DNA of 64,000 nucleotides, from positions 558,001 through 622,000 of the forward strand of contig CAMPDV010000083.1 in assembly GCA_946699065.1 (NCBI GenBank), in the 5' to 3' direction. Shown here piece after piece: positions 11,585 through 25,898 of the stretch. The translations under genes were made by a program, and so were the position numbers. A model generated the notes under the pieces. The model worked only from the letters and a program-made list of their open reading frames with translations, ran no database searches and was not told the DNA's origin. How positions within the stretch are numbered: the stretch's first letter is position 1; the number at the start of each line of letters is the position of its first letter. Origin of the DNA: Loxodes magnus. Taxonomy: Eukaryota; Ciliophora; Karyorelictea; Loxodida; Loxodidae.

Positions 11585-12673
11585 ATGATACTAAAATATA
11601 AATTAAGCTTATTGCTACTTTTTATATGCAAAATCTTAGGTCTAAATGTTATTTTTCAGACTGATTATTATTAGGAGTTAGTATTCCTTATGTTTCTATT
11701 TTATGTGTATTATGCGACTATGTGTTTGTCTTATAAAAGGCGTAGGAGTCATCAATTGAAGTAGCTAGCTAAACTTAAGTAAGAAGACTTTTAATTTTTT
11801 TATATTATGGTTACTTAATAAAAGGACTATTTGAAGTCTTTAAGAAATAACTTAAGAAAAAAAGCCTTAGTGCTTTGATTTTTTATCCTAATAAATAGGA
11901 ACATATATGAAGGTATAGAAGTAATAACATTTTTTTAAGTATCTCTGTATATAAATAAATTTATTGATGATAAAAGATTTGATTAGGTTGGTTAATTTCA
12001 TAGTTTGATAGTAACTTTTGTTTTAGAGCTTTATAGACTTTAAACAGAATTTAAAATTAAACTCTATAGATAAGTTTGGTAAACACTATAAATATAAGTG
12101 TGTAATAATAAAGATAATTAACTAATTTCTAACTATATATAATAAAGCTCTAGAATATTATAGACACTTAAAAGTCTATCTAGCAGCTTATAAGATTAGT
12201 ACTATAAAAAGTTAAAGGGAACAAATCAAAAAGCTCCTATCAATATTTTAAGTATCTATTACACACTCTATTGATGAAGGATAGAAGACTTTACAACAAG
12301 TATTTTGAAGATATATATGTATAGAGTTTAACATTCTAAATTTATCAAATTACCTAAGCAGTAAAATACAAGTTAGAACGTTAAAGATATTTAGTGATAT
12401 ACATTAATATTCCATGTGTTAGAAGATAGAAAACTATGTCAAACATTTATAGGAAAATACTTAGGTCTTCTAAAGAAGTTTATTTAGACATTTAGCTAAG
12501 AAAATCCTCATATAGTTTACATGATATAATTATCAAAAGTTAATAGCCTTTAAAATAGCATACCATAATATATACTTTAAAAAAGAGGAATAACTTAATT
12601 CTAAATTGTTTACTTTCAGTATATTTAATTTTCTTATATAGGAAGCTTTTTTTGTCTTTTATACCCCCTGTGA
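11585..12673 (+). CDS. Array membrane-protein gene, unit 3
   Basis: Intact copy; spacer allele G. Confidence 0.5.
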
Positions 12674-13044
12674 TAGCACTTCAGACATAGTCCTTTAGCA
12701 TACATAATGCTATCCTAATGAATACACTTTGTGGCCTTCTTTGGCCTTGCTTTGGAGTGATAACAGTTATTACACATTTACTTCGCATAATGTTTCCTAT
12801 ATATATGAGGACACTTCGTTATCTTGTTTTGTTCCAGCTCTTCTTACTCTATTTACTCCTAGCTGGAATATCGTAAAGGTGGAATAGTATCGAGCCATTG
12901 ATCGTAATTTGGTTAATTAGGCACCTTTTCATTTAGTGGGGGTAGATAAGCGAAGTTTGGTCAGCTATTAGAAAAGTGTAGTTTTTTTTCTCCGTATAGT
13001 AGGCTAGGTAAGCCAAATAGAATGGTTGAAGTGAGATCCTCCAT
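12616..13044 (-). CDS. Duplicated Cys/His-motif protein, copy 3
   Basis: Intact copy, starts in unit 4; spacer allele G. Confidence 0.8.
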
Positions 13045-13174
13045 ATATAATGAAAAAATGTAAAATATGTAAATAAACGGAAAATAAGAAGAAAATTAAA
13101 AAGATAAAAGAATCGATAATCTTAGGCAATAAATTTGTAAAAGTATTATTAATTTCTTGTATAGAAAAGAAAAT

Positions 13175-14263
13175 ATGATACTAAAATATAAATTAAGCTT
13201 ATTGCTACTTTTTATATGCAAAATCTTAGGTCTAAATGTTATTTTTCAGACTGATTATTATTAGGAGTTAGTATTCCTTATGTTTCTATTTTATGTGTAT
13301 TATGCGACTATGTGTTTGTCTTATAAAAGGCGTAGGAGTCATCAATTGAAGTAGCTAGCTAAACTTAAGTAAGAAGACTTTTAATTTTTTTATATTATGG
13401 TTACTTAATAAAAGGACTATTTGAAGTCTTTAAGAAATAACTTAAGAAAAAAAGCCTTAGTGCTTTGATTTTTTATCCTAATAAATAGGAACATATATGA
13501 AGGTATAGAAGTAATAACATTTTTTTAAGTATCTCTGTATATAAATAAATTTATTGATGATAAAAGATTTGATTAGGTTGGTTAATTTCATAGTTTGATA
13601 GTAACTTTTGTTTTAGAGCTTTATAGACTTTAAACAGAATTTAAAATTAAACTCTATAGATAAGTTTGGTAAACACTATAAATATAAGTGTGTAATAATA
13701 AAGATAATTAACTAATTTCTAACTATATATAATAAAGCTCTAGAATATTATAGACACTTAAAAGTCTATCTAGCAGCTTATAAGATTAGTACTATAAAAA
13801 GTTAAAGGGAACAAATCAAAAAGCTCCTATCAATATTTTAAGTATCTATTACACACTCTATTGATGAAGGATAGAAGACTTTACAACAAGTATTTTGAAG
13901 ATATATATGTATAGAGTTTAACATTCTAAATTTATCAAATTACCTAAGCAGTAAAATACAAGTTAGAACGTTAAAGATATTTAGTGATATACATTAATAT
14001 TCCATGTGTTAGAAGATAGAAAACTATGTCAAACATTTATAGGAAAATACTTAGGTCTTCTAAAGAAGTTTATTTAGACATTTAGCTAAGAAAATCCTCA
14101 TATAGTTTACATGATATAATTATCAAAAGTTAATAGCCTTTAAAATAGCATACCATAATATATACTTTAAAAAAGAGGAATAACTTAATTCTAAATTGTT
14201 TACTTTCAGTATATTTAATTTTCTTATATAGGAAGCTTTTTTTGTCTTTTATACCCCCTGTGA
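13175..14263 (+). CDS. Array membrane-protein gene, unit 4
   Basis: Intact copy; spacer allele G. Confidence 0.5.
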
Positions 14264-14634
14264 TAGCACTTCAGACATAGTCCTTTAGCATACATAATGC
14301 TATCCTAATGAATACACTTTGTGGCCTTCTTTGGCCTTGCTTTGGAGTGATAACAGTTATTACACATTTACTTCGCATAATGTTTCCTATATATATGAGG
14401 ACACTTCGTTATCTTGTTTTGTTCCAGCTCTTCTTACTCTATTTACTCCTAGCTGGAATATCGTAAAGGTGGAATAGTATCGAGCCATTGATCGTAATTT
14501 GGTTAATTAGGCACCTTTTCATTTAGTGGGGGTAGATAAGCGAAGTTTGGTCAGCTATTAGAAAAGTGTAGTTTTTTTTCTCCGTATAGTAGGCTAGGTA
14601 AGCCAAATAGAATGGTTGAAGTGAGATCCTCCAT
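14206..14634 (-). CDS. Duplicated Cys/His-motif protein, copy 4
   Basis: Intact copy, starts in unit 5; spacer allele T. Confidence 0.8.
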
Positions 14635-14764
14635 ATATAATGAAAAAATGTAAAATATTTAAATAAACGGAAAATAAGAAGAAAATTAAAAAGATAAAAG
14701 AATCGATAATCTTAGGCAATAAATTTGTAAAAGTATTATTAATTTCTTGTATAGAAAAGAAAAT

Positions 14765-15853
14765 ATGATACTAAAATATAAATTAAGCTTATTGCTACTT
14801 TTTATATGCAAAATCTTAGGTCTAAATGTTATTTTTCAGACTGATTATTATTAGGAGTTAGTATTCCTTATGTTTCTATTTTATGTGTATTATGCGACTA
14901 TGTGTTTGTCTTATAAAAGGCGTAGGAGTCATCAATTGAAGTAGCTAGCTAAACTTAAGTAAGAAGACTTTTAATTTTTTTATATTATGGTTACTTAATA
15001 AAAGGACTATTTGAAGTCTTTAAGAAATAACTTAAGAAAAAAAGCCTTAGTGCTTTGATTTTTTATCCTAATAAATAGGAACATATATGAAGGTATAGAA
15101 GTAATAACATTTTTTTAAGTATCTCTGTATATAAATAAATTTATTGATGATAAAAGATTTGATTAGGTTGGTTAATTTCATAGTTTGATAGTAACTTTTG
15201 TTTTAGAGCTTTATAGACTTTAAACAGAATTTAAAATTAAACTCTATAGATAAGTTTGGTAAACACTATAAATATAAGTGTGTAATAATAAAGATAATTA
15301 ACTAATTTCTAACTATATATAATAAAGCTCTAGAATATTATAGACACTTAAAAGTCTATCTAGCAGCTTATAAGATTAGTACTATAAAAAGTTAAAGGGA
15401 ACAAATCAAAAAGCTCCTATCAATATTTTAAGTATCTATTACACACTCTATTGATGAAGGATAGAAGACTTTACAACAAGTATTTTGAAGATATATATGT
15501 ATAGAGTTTAACATTCTAAATTTATCAAATTACCTAAGCAGTAAAATACAAGTTAGAACGTTAAAGATATTTAGTGATATACATTAATATTCCATGTGTT
15601 AGAAGATAGAAAACTATGTCAAACATTTATAGGAAAATACTTAGGTCTTCTAAAGAAGTTTATTTAGACATTTAGCTAAGAAAATCCTCATATAGTTTAC
15701 ATGATATAATTATCAAAAGTTAATAGCCTTTAAAATAGCATACCATAATATATACTTTAAAAAAGAGGAATAACTTAATTCTAAATTGTTTACTTTCAGT
15801 ATATTTAATTTTCTTATATAGGAAGCTTTTTTTGTCTTTTATACCCCCTGTGA
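14765..15853 (+). CDS. Array membrane-protein gene, unit 5
   Basis: Intact copy; spacer allele T. Confidence 0.5.
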
Positions 15854-16224
15854 TAGCACTTCAGACATAGTCCTTTAGCATACATAATGCTATCCTAATG
15901 AATACACTTTGTGGCCTTCTTTGGCCTTGCTTTGGAGTGATAACAGTTATTACACATTTACTTCGCATAATGTTTCCTATATATATGAGGACACTTCGTT
16001 ATCTTGTTTTGTTCCAGCTCTTCTTACTCTATTTACTCCTAGCTGGAATATCGTAAAGGTGGAATAGTATCGAGCCATTGATCGTAATTTGGTTAATTAG
16101 GCACCTTTTCATTTAGTGGGGGTAGATAAGCGAAGTTTGGTCAGCTATTAGAAAAGTGTAGTTTTTTTTCTCCGTATAGTAGGCTAGGTAAGCCAAATAG
16201 AATGGTTGAAGTGAGATCCTCCAT
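15796..16224 (-). CDS. Duplicated Cys/His-motif protein, copy 5
   Basis: Intact copy, starts in unit 6; spacer allele T. Confidence 0.8.
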
Positions 16225-16354
16225 ATATAATGAAAAAATGTAAAATATTTAAATAAACGGAAAATAAGAAGAAAATTAAAAAGATAAAAGAATCGATAAT
16301 CTTAGGCAATAAATTTGTAAAAGTATTATTAATTTCTTGTATAGAAAAGAAAAT

Positions 16355-17443
16355 ATGATACTAAAATATAAATTAAGCTTATTGCTACTTTTTATATGCA
16401 AAATCTTAGGTCTAAATGTTATTTTTCAGACTGATTATTATTAGGAGTTAGTATTCCTTATGTTTCTATTTTATGTGTATTATGCGACTATGTGTTTGTC
16501 TTATAAAAGGCGTAGGAGTCATCAATTGAAGTAGCTAGCTAAACTTAAGTAAGAAGACTTTTAATTTTTTTATATTATGGTTACTTAATAAAAGGACTAT
16601 TTGAAGTCTTTAAGAAATAACTTAAGAAAAAAAGCCTTAGTGCTTTGATTTTTTATCCTAATAAATAGGAACATATATGAAGGTATAGAAGTAATAACAT
16701 TTTTTTAAGTATCTCTGTATATAAATAAATTTATTGATGATAAAAGATTTGATTAGGTTGGTTAATTTCATAGTTTGATAGTAACTTTTGTTTTAGAGCT
16801 TTATAGACTTTAAACAGAATTTAAAATTAAACTCTATAGATAAGTTTGGTAAACACTATAAATATAAGTGTGTAATAATAAAGATAATTAACTAATTTCT
16901 AACTATATATAATAAAGCTCTAGAATATTATAGACACTTAAAAGTCTATCTAGCAGCTTATAAGATTAGTACTATAAAAAGTTAAAGGGAACAAATCAAA
17001 AAGCTCCTATCAATATTTTAAGTATCTATTACACACTCTATTGATGAAGGATAGAAGACTTTACAACAAGTATTTTGAAGATATATATGTATAGAGTTTA
17101 ACATTCTAAATTTATCAAATTACCTAAGCAGTAAAATACAAGTTAGAACGTTAAAGATATTTAGTGATATACATTAATATTCCATGTGTTAGAAGATAGA
17201 AAACTATGTCAAACATTTATAGGAAAATACTTAGGTCTTCTAAAGAAGTTTATTTAGACATTTAGCTAAGAAAATCCTCATATAGTTTACATGATATAAT
17301 TATCAAAAGTTAATAGCCTTTAAAATAGCATACCATAATATATACTTTAAAAAAGAGGAATAACTTAATTCTAAATTGTTTACTTTCAGTATATTTAATT
17401 TTCTTATATAGGAAGCTTTTTTTGTCTTTTATACCCCCTGTGA
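16355..17443 (+). CDS. Array membrane-protein gene, unit 6
   Basis: Intact copy; spacer allele T. Confidence 0.5.
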
Positions 17444-17814
17444 TAGCACTTCAGACATAGTCCTTTAGCATACATAATGCTATCCTAATGAATACACTTT
17501 GTGGCCTTCTTTGGCCTTGCTTTGGAGTGATAACAGTTATTACACATTTACTTCGCATAATGTTTCCTATATATATGAGGACACTTCGTTATCTTGTTTT
17601 GTTCCAGCTCTTCTTACTCTATTTACTCCTAGCTGGAATATCGTAAAGGTGGAATAGTATCGAGCCATTGATCGTAATTTGGTTAATTAGGCACCTTTTC
17701 ATTTAGTGGGGGTAGATAAGCGAAGTTTGGTCAGCTATTAGAAAAGTGTAGTTTTTTTTCTCCGTATAGTAGGCTAGGTAAGCCAAATAGAATGGTTGAA
17801 GTGAGATCCTCCAT
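17386..17814 (-). CDS. Duplicated Cys/His-motif protein, copy 6
   Basis: Intact copy, starts in unit 7; spacer allele T. Confidence 0.8.
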
Positions 17815-17944
17815 ATATAATGAAAAAATGTAAAATATTTAAATAAACGGAAAATAAGAAGAAAATTAAAAAGATAAAAGAATCGATAATCTTAGGCAAT
17901 AAATTTGTAAAAGTATTATTAATTTCTTGTATAGAAAAGAAAAT

Positions 17945-19033
17945 ATGATACTAAAATATAAATTAAGCTTATTGCTACTTTTTATATGCAAAATCTTAGG
18001 TCTAAATGTTATTTTTCAGACTGATTATTATTAGGAGTTAGTATTCCTTATGTTTCTATTTTATGTGTATTATGCGACTATGTGTTTGTCTTATAAAAGG
18101 CGTAGGAGTCATCAATTGAAGTAGCTAGCTAAACTTAAGTAAGAAGACTTTTAATTTTTTTATATTATGGTTACTTAATAAAAGGACTATTTGAAGTCTT
18201 TAAGAAATAACTTAAGAAAAAAAGCCTTAGTGCTTTGATTTTTTATCCTAATAAATAGGAACATATATGAAGGTATAGAAGTAATAACATTTTTTTAAGT
18301 ATCTCTGTATATAAATAAATTTATTGATGATAAAAGATTTGATTAGGTTGGTTAATTTCATAGTTTGATAGTAACTTTTGTTTTAGAGCTTTATAGACTT
18401 TAAACAGAATTTAAAATTAAACTCTATAGATAAGTTTGGTAAACACTATAAATATAAGTGTGTAATAATAAAGATAATTAACTAATTTCTAACTATATAT
18501 AATAAAGCTCTAGAATATTATAGACACTTAAAAGTCTATCTAGCAGCTTATAAGATTAGTACTATAAAAAGTTAAAGGGAACAAATCAAAAAGCTCCTAT
18601 CAATATTTTAAGTATCTATTACACACTCTATTGATGAAGGATAGAAGACTTTACAACAAGTATTTTGAAGATATATATGTATAGAGTTTAACATTCTAAA
18701 TTTATCAAATTACCTAAGCAGTAAAATACAAGTTAGAACGTTAAAGATATTTAGTGATATACATTAATATTCCATGTGTTAGAAGATAGAAAACTATGTC
18801 AAACATTTATAGGAAAATACTTAGGTCTTCTAAAGAAGTTTATTTAGACATTTAGCTAAGAAAATCCTCATATAGTTTACATGATATAATTATCAAAAGT
18901 TAATAGCCTTTAAAATAGCATACCATAATATATACTTTAAAAAAGAGGAATAACTTAATTCTAAATTGTTTACTTTCAGTATATTTAATTTTCTTATATA
19001 GGAAGCTTTTTTTGTCTTTTATACCCCCTGTGA
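17945..19033 (+). CDS. Array membrane-protein gene, unit 7
   Basis: Intact copy; spacer allele T. Confidence 0.5.
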
Positions 19034-19406
19034 TAGCACTTCAGACATAGTCCTTTAGCATACATAATGCTATCCTAATGAAATACACTTTGTGGCCTTC
19101 TTTGGCCTTGCTTTGGAGTGATAACAGTTATTACACATTTACTTCGCATAATGTTTTCCTATATATATGAGGACACTTCGTTATCTTGTTTTGTTCCAGC
19201 TCTTCTTACTCTATTTACTCCTAGCTGGAATATCGTAAAGGTGGAATAGTATCGAGCCATTGATCGTAATTTGGTTAATTAGGCACCTTTTCATTTAGTG
19301 GGGGTAGATAAGCGAAGTTTGGTCAGCTATTAGAAAAGTGTAGTTTTTTTTCTCCGTATAGTAGGCTAGGTAAGCCAAATAGAATGGTTGAAGTGAGATC
19401 CTCCAT
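18976..19406 (-). CDS. Duplicated Cys/His-motif protein, copy 7 (frame broken)
   Basis: Starts in unit 8 (spacer allele T). It is 431 nt long instead of 429: one extra base in a short T run near 19154 and one in an A run near 19081. Read literally, the frame is lost just after CPHIYR, destroying the Cys/His region. Both changes are homopolymer length differences, so sequencing or assembly error is as likely as a real lesion. Confidence 0.7.
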
Positions 19407-19537
19407 ATATAATGAAAAAATGTAAAATATTTAAATAAACGGAAAATAAGAAGAAAATTAAAAAGATAAAAGAATCGATAATCTTAGGCAATAAATTTGT
19501 AAAAAGTATTATTAATTTCTTGTATAGAAAAGAAAAT

Positions 19538-20626
19538 ATGATACTAAAATATAAATTAAGCTTATTGCTACTTTTTATATGCAAAATCTTAGGTCTAAAT
19601 GTTATTTTTCAGACTGATTATTATTAGGAGTTAGTATTCCTTATGTTTCTATTTTATGTGTATTATGCGACTATGTGTTTGTCTTATAAAAGGCGTAGGA
19701 GTCATCAATTGAAGTAGCTAGCTAAACTTAAGTAAGAAGACTTTTAATTTTTTTATATTATGGTTACTTAATAAAAGGACTATTTGAAGTCTTTAAGAAA
19801 TAACTTAAGAAAAAAGCCTTAGTGCTTTGATTTTTTATCCTAATAAATAGGAACATATATGAAGGTATAGAAGTAATAACATTTTTTTAAGTATCTCTGT
19901 ATATAAATAAATTTATTGATGATAAAAGATTTGATTAGGTTGGTTAATTTCATAGTTTGATAGTAACTTTTGTTTTAGAGCTTTATAGACTTTAAACAGA
20001 ATTTAAAATTAAACTCTATAGATAAGTTTGGTAAACACTATAAATATAAGTGTGTAATAATAAAGATAATTAACTAATTTCTAACTATATATAATAAAGC
20101 TCTAGAATATTATAGACACTTAAAAGTCTATCTAGCAGCTTATAAGATTAGTACTATAAAAAGTTAAAGGGAACAAATCAAAAAGCTCCTATCAATATTT
20201 TAAGTATCTATTACACACTCTATTGATGAAGGATAGAAGACTTTACAACAAGTATTTTGAAGATATATATGTATAGAGTTTAACATTCTAAATTTATCAA
20301 ATTACCTAAGCAGTAAAATACAAGTTAGAACGTTAAAGATATTTAGTGATATACATTAATATTCCATGTGTTAGAAGATAGAAAACTATGTCAAACATTT
20401 ATAGGAAAAATACTTAGGTCTTCTAAAGAAGTTTATTTAGACATTTAGCTAAGAAAATCCTCATATAGTTTACATGATATAATTATCAAAAGTTAATAGC
20501 CTTTAAAATAGCATACCATAATATATACTTTAAAAAAGAGGAATAACTTAATTCTAAATTGTTTACTTTCAGTATATTTAATTTTCTTATATAGGAAGCT
20601 TTTTTTGTCTTTTATACCCCCTGTGA
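19538..20626 (+). CDS. Array membrane-protein gene, unit 8 (two homopolymer indels)
   Basis: Spacer allele T. There is one base fewer in the A run near 19810 and one extra in the A run near 20406, so the middle of the protein is out of frame if taken literally and the frame returns near the C-terminus. An extra A in the spacer near 19501 lies before the ATG. Confidence 0.45.
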
Positions 20627-20998
20627 TAGCACTTCAGACATAGTCCTTTAGCATACATAATGCTATCCTAATGAATACACTTTGTGGCCTTCTTTGGCCT
20701 TGCTTTGGAGTGATAACAGTTATTACACATTTACTTCGCATAATGTTTCCTATATATATGAGGACACTTCGTTATCTTGTTTTGTTCCAGCTCTTCTTAC
20801 TCTATTTACTCCTAGCTGGAATATCGTAAAGGTGGAATAGTATCGAGCCATTGATCGTAATTTGGTTAATTAGGCACCTTTTCATTTAGTGGGGGTAGAT
20901 AAGCGAAGTTTGGTCAGCTATTAGAAAAAGTGTAGTTTTTTTTCTCCGTATAGTAGGCTAGGTAAGCCAAATAGAATGGTTGAAGTGAGATCCTCCAT
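20569..20998 (-). CDS. Duplicated Cys/His-motif protein, copy 8 (frame broken)
   Basis: Starts in unit 9 (spacer allele G). It is 430 nt, with one extra base in the A run near 20926 that falls at the GEKKLHFSNS segment. Read literally, the Cys/His region is out of frame. Confidence 0.7.
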
Positions 20999-21128
20999 AT
21001 ATAATGAAAAAATGTAAAATATGTAAATAAACGGAAAATAAGAAGAAAATTAAAAAGATAAAAGAATCGATAATCTTAGGCAATAAATTTGTAAAAGTAT
21101 TATTAATTTCTTGTATAGAAAAGAAAAT

Positions 21129-22217
21129 ATGATACTAAAATATAAATTAAGCTTATTGCTACTTTTTATATGCAAAATCTTAGGTCTAAATGTTATTTTT
21201 CAGACTGATTATTATTAGGAGTTAGTATTCCTTATGTTTCTATTTTATGTGTATTATGCGACTATGTGTTTGTCTTATAAAAGGCGTAGGAGTCATCAAT
21301 TGAAGTAGCTAGCTAAACTTAAGTAAGAAGACTTTTAATTTTTTTATATTATGGTTACTTAATAAAAGGACTATTTGAAGTCTTTAAGAAATAACTTAAG
21401 AAAAAAAGCCTTAGTGCTTTGATTTTTTATCCTAATAAATAGGAACATATATGAAGGTATAGAAGTAATAACATTTTTTTAAGTATCTCTGTATATAAAT
21501 AAATTTATTGATGATAAAAGATTTGATTAGGTTGGTTAATTTCATAGTTTGATAGTAACTTTTGTTTTAGAGCTTTATAGACTTTAAACAGAATTTAAAA
21601 TTAAACTCTATAGATAAGTTTGGTAAACACTATAAATATAAGTGTGTAATAATAAAGATAATTAACTAATTTCTAACTATATATAATAAAGCTCTAGAAT
21701 ATTATAGACACTTAAAAGTCTATCTAGCAGCTTATAAGATTAGTACTATAAAAAGTTAAAGGGAACAAATCAAAAAGCTCCTATCAATATTTTAAGTATC
21801 TATTACACACTCTATTGATGAAGGATAGAAGACTTTACAACAAGTATTTTGAAGATATATATGTATAGAGTTTAACATTCTAAATTTATCAAATTACCTA
21901 AGCAGTAAAATACAAGTTAGAACGTTAAAGATATTTAGTGATATACATTAATATTCCATGTGTTAGAAGATAGAAAACTATGTCAAACATTTATAGGAAA
22001 ATACTTAGGTCTTCTAAAGAAGTTTATTTAGACATTTAGCTAAGAAAATCCTCATATAGTTTACATGATATAATTATCAAAAGTTAATAGCCTTTAAAAT
22101 AGCATACCATAATATATACTTTAAAAAAGAGGAATAACTTAATTCTAAATTGTTTACTTTCAGTATATTTAATTTTCTTATATAGGAAGCTTTTTTTGTC
22201 TTTTATACCCCCTGTGA
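21129..22217 (+). CDS. Array membrane-protein gene, unit 9
   Basis: Intact copy; spacer allele G. Confidence 0.5.
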
Positions 22218-22588
22218 TAGCACTTCAGACATAGTCCTTTAGCATACATAATGCTATCCTAATGAATACACTTTGTGGCCTTCTTTGGCCTTGCTTTGGA
22301 GTGATAACAGTTATTACACATTTACTTCGCATAATGTTTCCTATATATATGAGGACACTTCGTTATCTTGTTTTGTTCCAGCTCTTCTTACTCTATTTAC
22401 TCCTAGCTGGAATATCGTAAAGGTGGAATAGTATCGAGCCATTGATCGTAATTTGGTTAATTAGGCACCTTTTCATTTAGTGGGGGTAGATAAGCGAAGT
22501 TTGGTCAGCTATTAGAAAAGTGTAGTTTTTTTTCTCCGTATAGTAGGCTAGGTAAGCCAAATAGAATGGTTGAAGTGAGATCCTCCAT
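22160..22588 (-). CDS. Duplicated Cys/His-motif protein, copy 9
   Basis: Intact copy, starts in unit 10; spacer allele T. Confidence 0.8.
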
Positions 22589-22718
22589 ATATAATGAAAA
22601 AATGTAAAATATTTAAATAAACGGAAAATAAGAAGAAAATTAAAAAGATAAAAGAATCGATAATCTTAGGCAATAAATTTGTAAAAGTATTATTAATTTC
22701 TTGTATAGAAAAGAAAAT

Positions 22719-23807
22719 ATGATACTAAAATATAAATTAAGCTTATTGCTACTTTTTATATGCAAAATCTTAGGTCTAAATGTTATTTTTCAGACTGATT
22801 ATTATTAGGAGTTAGTATTCCTTATGTTTCTATTTTATGTGTATTATGCGACTATGTGTTTGTCTTATAAAAGGCGTAGGAGTCATCAATTGAAGTAGCT
22901 AGCTAAACTTAAGTAAGAAGACTTTTAATTTTTTTATATTATGGTTACTTAATAAAAGGACTATTTGAAGTCTTTAAGAAATAACTTAAGAAAAAAAGCC
23001 TTAGTGCTTTGATTTTTTATCCTAATAAATAGGAACATATATGAAGGTATAGAAGTAATAACATTTTTTTAAGTATCTCTGTATATAAATAAATTTATTG
23101 ATGATAAAAGATTTGATTAGGTTGGTTAATTTCATAGTTTGATAGTAACTTTTGTTTTAGAGCTTTATAGACTTTAAACAGAATTTAAAATTAAACTCTA
23201 TAGATAAGTTTGGTAAACACTATAAATATAAGTGTGTAATAATAAAGATAATTAACTAATTTCTAACTATATATAATAAAGCTCTAGAATATTATAGACA
23301 CTTAAAAGTCTATCTAGCAGCTTATAAGATTAGTACTATAAAAAGTTAAAGGGAACAAATCAAAAAGCTCCTATCAATATTTTAAGTATCTATTACACAC
23401 TCTATTGATGAAGGATAGAAGACTTTACAACAAGTATTTTGAAGATATATATGTATAGAGTTTAACATTCTAAATTTATCAAATTACCTAAGCAGTAAAA
23501 TACAAGTTAGAACGTTAAAGATATTTAGTGATATACATTAATATTCCATGTGTTAGAAGATAGAAAACTATGTCAAACATTTATAGGAAAATACTTAGGT
23601 CTTCTAAAGAAGTTTATTTAGACATTTAGCTAAGAAAATCCTCATATAGTTTACATGATATAATTATCAAAAGTTAATAGCCTTTAAAATAGCATACCAT
23701 AATATATACTTTAAAAAAGAGGAATAACTTAATTCTAAATTGTTTACTTTCAGTATATTTAATTTTCTTATATAGGAAGCTTTTTTTGTCTTTTATACCC
23801 CCTGTGA
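22719..23807 (+). CDS. Array membrane-protein gene, unit 10
   Basis: Intact copy; spacer allele T. Confidence 0.5.
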
Positions 23808-24178
23808 TAGCACTTCAGACATAGTCCTTTAGCATACATAATGCTATCCTAATGAATACACTTTGTGGCCTTCTTTGGCCTTGCTTTGGAGTGATAACAG
23901 TTATTACACATTTACTTCGCATAATGTTTCCTATATATATGAGGACACTTCGTTATCTTGTTTTGTTCCAGCTCTTCTTACTCTATTTACTCCTAGCTGG
24001 AATATCGTAAAGGTGGAATAGTATCGAGCCATTGATCGTAATTTGGTTAATTAGGCACCTTTTCATTTAGTGGGGGTAGATAAGCGAAGTTTGGTCAGCT
24101 ATTAGAAAAGTGTAGTTTTTTTTCTCCGTATAGTAGGCTAGGTAAGCCAAATAGAATGGTTGAAGTGAGATCCTCCAT
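23750..24178 (-). CDS. Duplicated Cys/His-motif protein, copy 10
   Basis: Intact copy, starts in unit 11; spacer allele T. Confidence 0.8.
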
Positions 24179-24308
24179 ATATAATGAAAAAATGTAAAAT
24201 ATTTAAATAAACGGAAAATAAGAAGAAAATTAAAAAGATAAAAGAATCGATAATCTTAGGCAATAAATTTGTAAAAGTATTATTAATTTCTTGTATAGAA
24301 AAGAAAAT

Positions 24309-25397
24309 ATGATACTAAAATATAAATTAAGCTTATTGCTACTTTTTATATGCAAAATCTTAGGTCTAAATGTTATTTTTCAGACTGATTATTATTAGGA
24401 GTTAGTATTCCTTATGTTTCTATTTTATGTGTATTATGCGACTATGTGTTTGTCTTATAAAAGGCGTAGGAGTCATCAATTGAAGTAGCTAGCTAAACTT
24501 AAGTAAGAAGACTTTTAATTTTTTTATATTATGGTTACTTAATAAAAGGACTATTTGAAGTCTTTAAGAAATAACTTAAGAAAAAAAGCCTTAGTGCTTT
24601 GATTTTTTATCCTAATAAATAGGAACATATATGAAGGTATAGAAGTAATAACATTTTTTTAAGTATCTCTGTATATAAATAAATTTATTGATGATAAAAG
24701 ATTTGATTAGGTTGGTTAATTTCATAGTTTGATAGTAACTTTTGTTTTAGAGCTTTATAGACTTTAAACAGAATTTAAAATTAAACTCTATAGATAAGTT
24801 TGGTAAACACTATAAATATAAGTGTGTAATAATAAAGATAATTAACTAATTTCTAACTATATATAATAAAGCTCTAGAATATTATAGACACTTAAAAGTC
24901 TATCTAGCAGCTTATAAGATTAGTACTATAAAAAGTTAAAGGGAACAAATCAAAAAGCTCCTATCAATATTTTAAGTATCTATTACACACTCTATTGATG
25001 AAGGATAGAAGACTTTACAACAAGTATTTTGAAGATATATATGTATAGAGTTTAACATTCTAAATTTATCAAATTACCTAAGCAGTAAAATACAAGTTAG
25101 AACGTTAAAGATATTTAGTGATATACATTAATATTCCATGTGTTAGAAGATAGAAAACTATGTCAAACATTTATAGGAAAATACTTAGGTCTTCTAAAGA
25201 AGTTTATTTAGACATTTAGCTAAGAAAATCCTCATATAGTTTACATGATATAATTATCAAAAGTTAATAGCCTTTAAAATAGCATACCATAATATATACT
25301 TTAAAAAAGAGGAATAACTTAATTCTAAATTGTTTACTTTCAGTATATTTAATTTTCTTATATAGGAAGCTTTTTTTGTCTTTTATACCCCCTGTGA
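24309..25397 (+). CDS. Array membrane-protein gene, unit 11
   Basis: Intact copy; spacer allele T. Confidence 0.5.
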
Positions 25398-25768
25398 TAG
25401 CACTTCAGACATAGTCCTTTAGCATACATAATGCTATCCTAATGAATACACTTTGTGGCCTTCTTTGGCCTTGCTTTGGAGTGATAACAGTTATTACACA
25501 TTTACTTCGCATAATGTTTCCTATATATATGAGGACACTTCGTTATCTTGTTTTGTTCCAGCTCTTCTTACTCTATTTACTCCTAGCTGGAATATCGTAA
25601 AGGTGGAATAGTATCGAGCCATTGATCGTAATTTGGTTAATTAGGCACCTTTTCATTTAGTGGGGGTAGATAAGCGAAGTTTGGTCAGCTATTAGAAAAG
25701 TGTAGTTTTTTTTCTCCGTATAGTAGGCTAGGTAAGCCAAATAGAATGGTTGAAGTGAGATCCTCCAT
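25340..25768 (-). CDS. Duplicated Cys/His-motif protein, copy 11
   Basis: Intact copy, starts in unit 12; spacer allele G. Confidence 0.8.
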
Positions 25769-25898
25769 ATATAATGAAAAAATGTAAAATATGTAAATAA
25801 ACGGAAAATAAGAAGAAAATTAAAAAGATAAAAGAATCGATAATCTTAGGCAATAAATTTGTAAAAGTATTATTAATTTCTTGTATAGAAAAGAAAAT

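Noticed and set aside
19366-19584. Standard-code minus frame present only in unit 8
   Set aside because: It is open only because of a one-base homopolymer insertion, and it overlaps the divergent spacer and the 5' part of the Cys/His gene in another frame.
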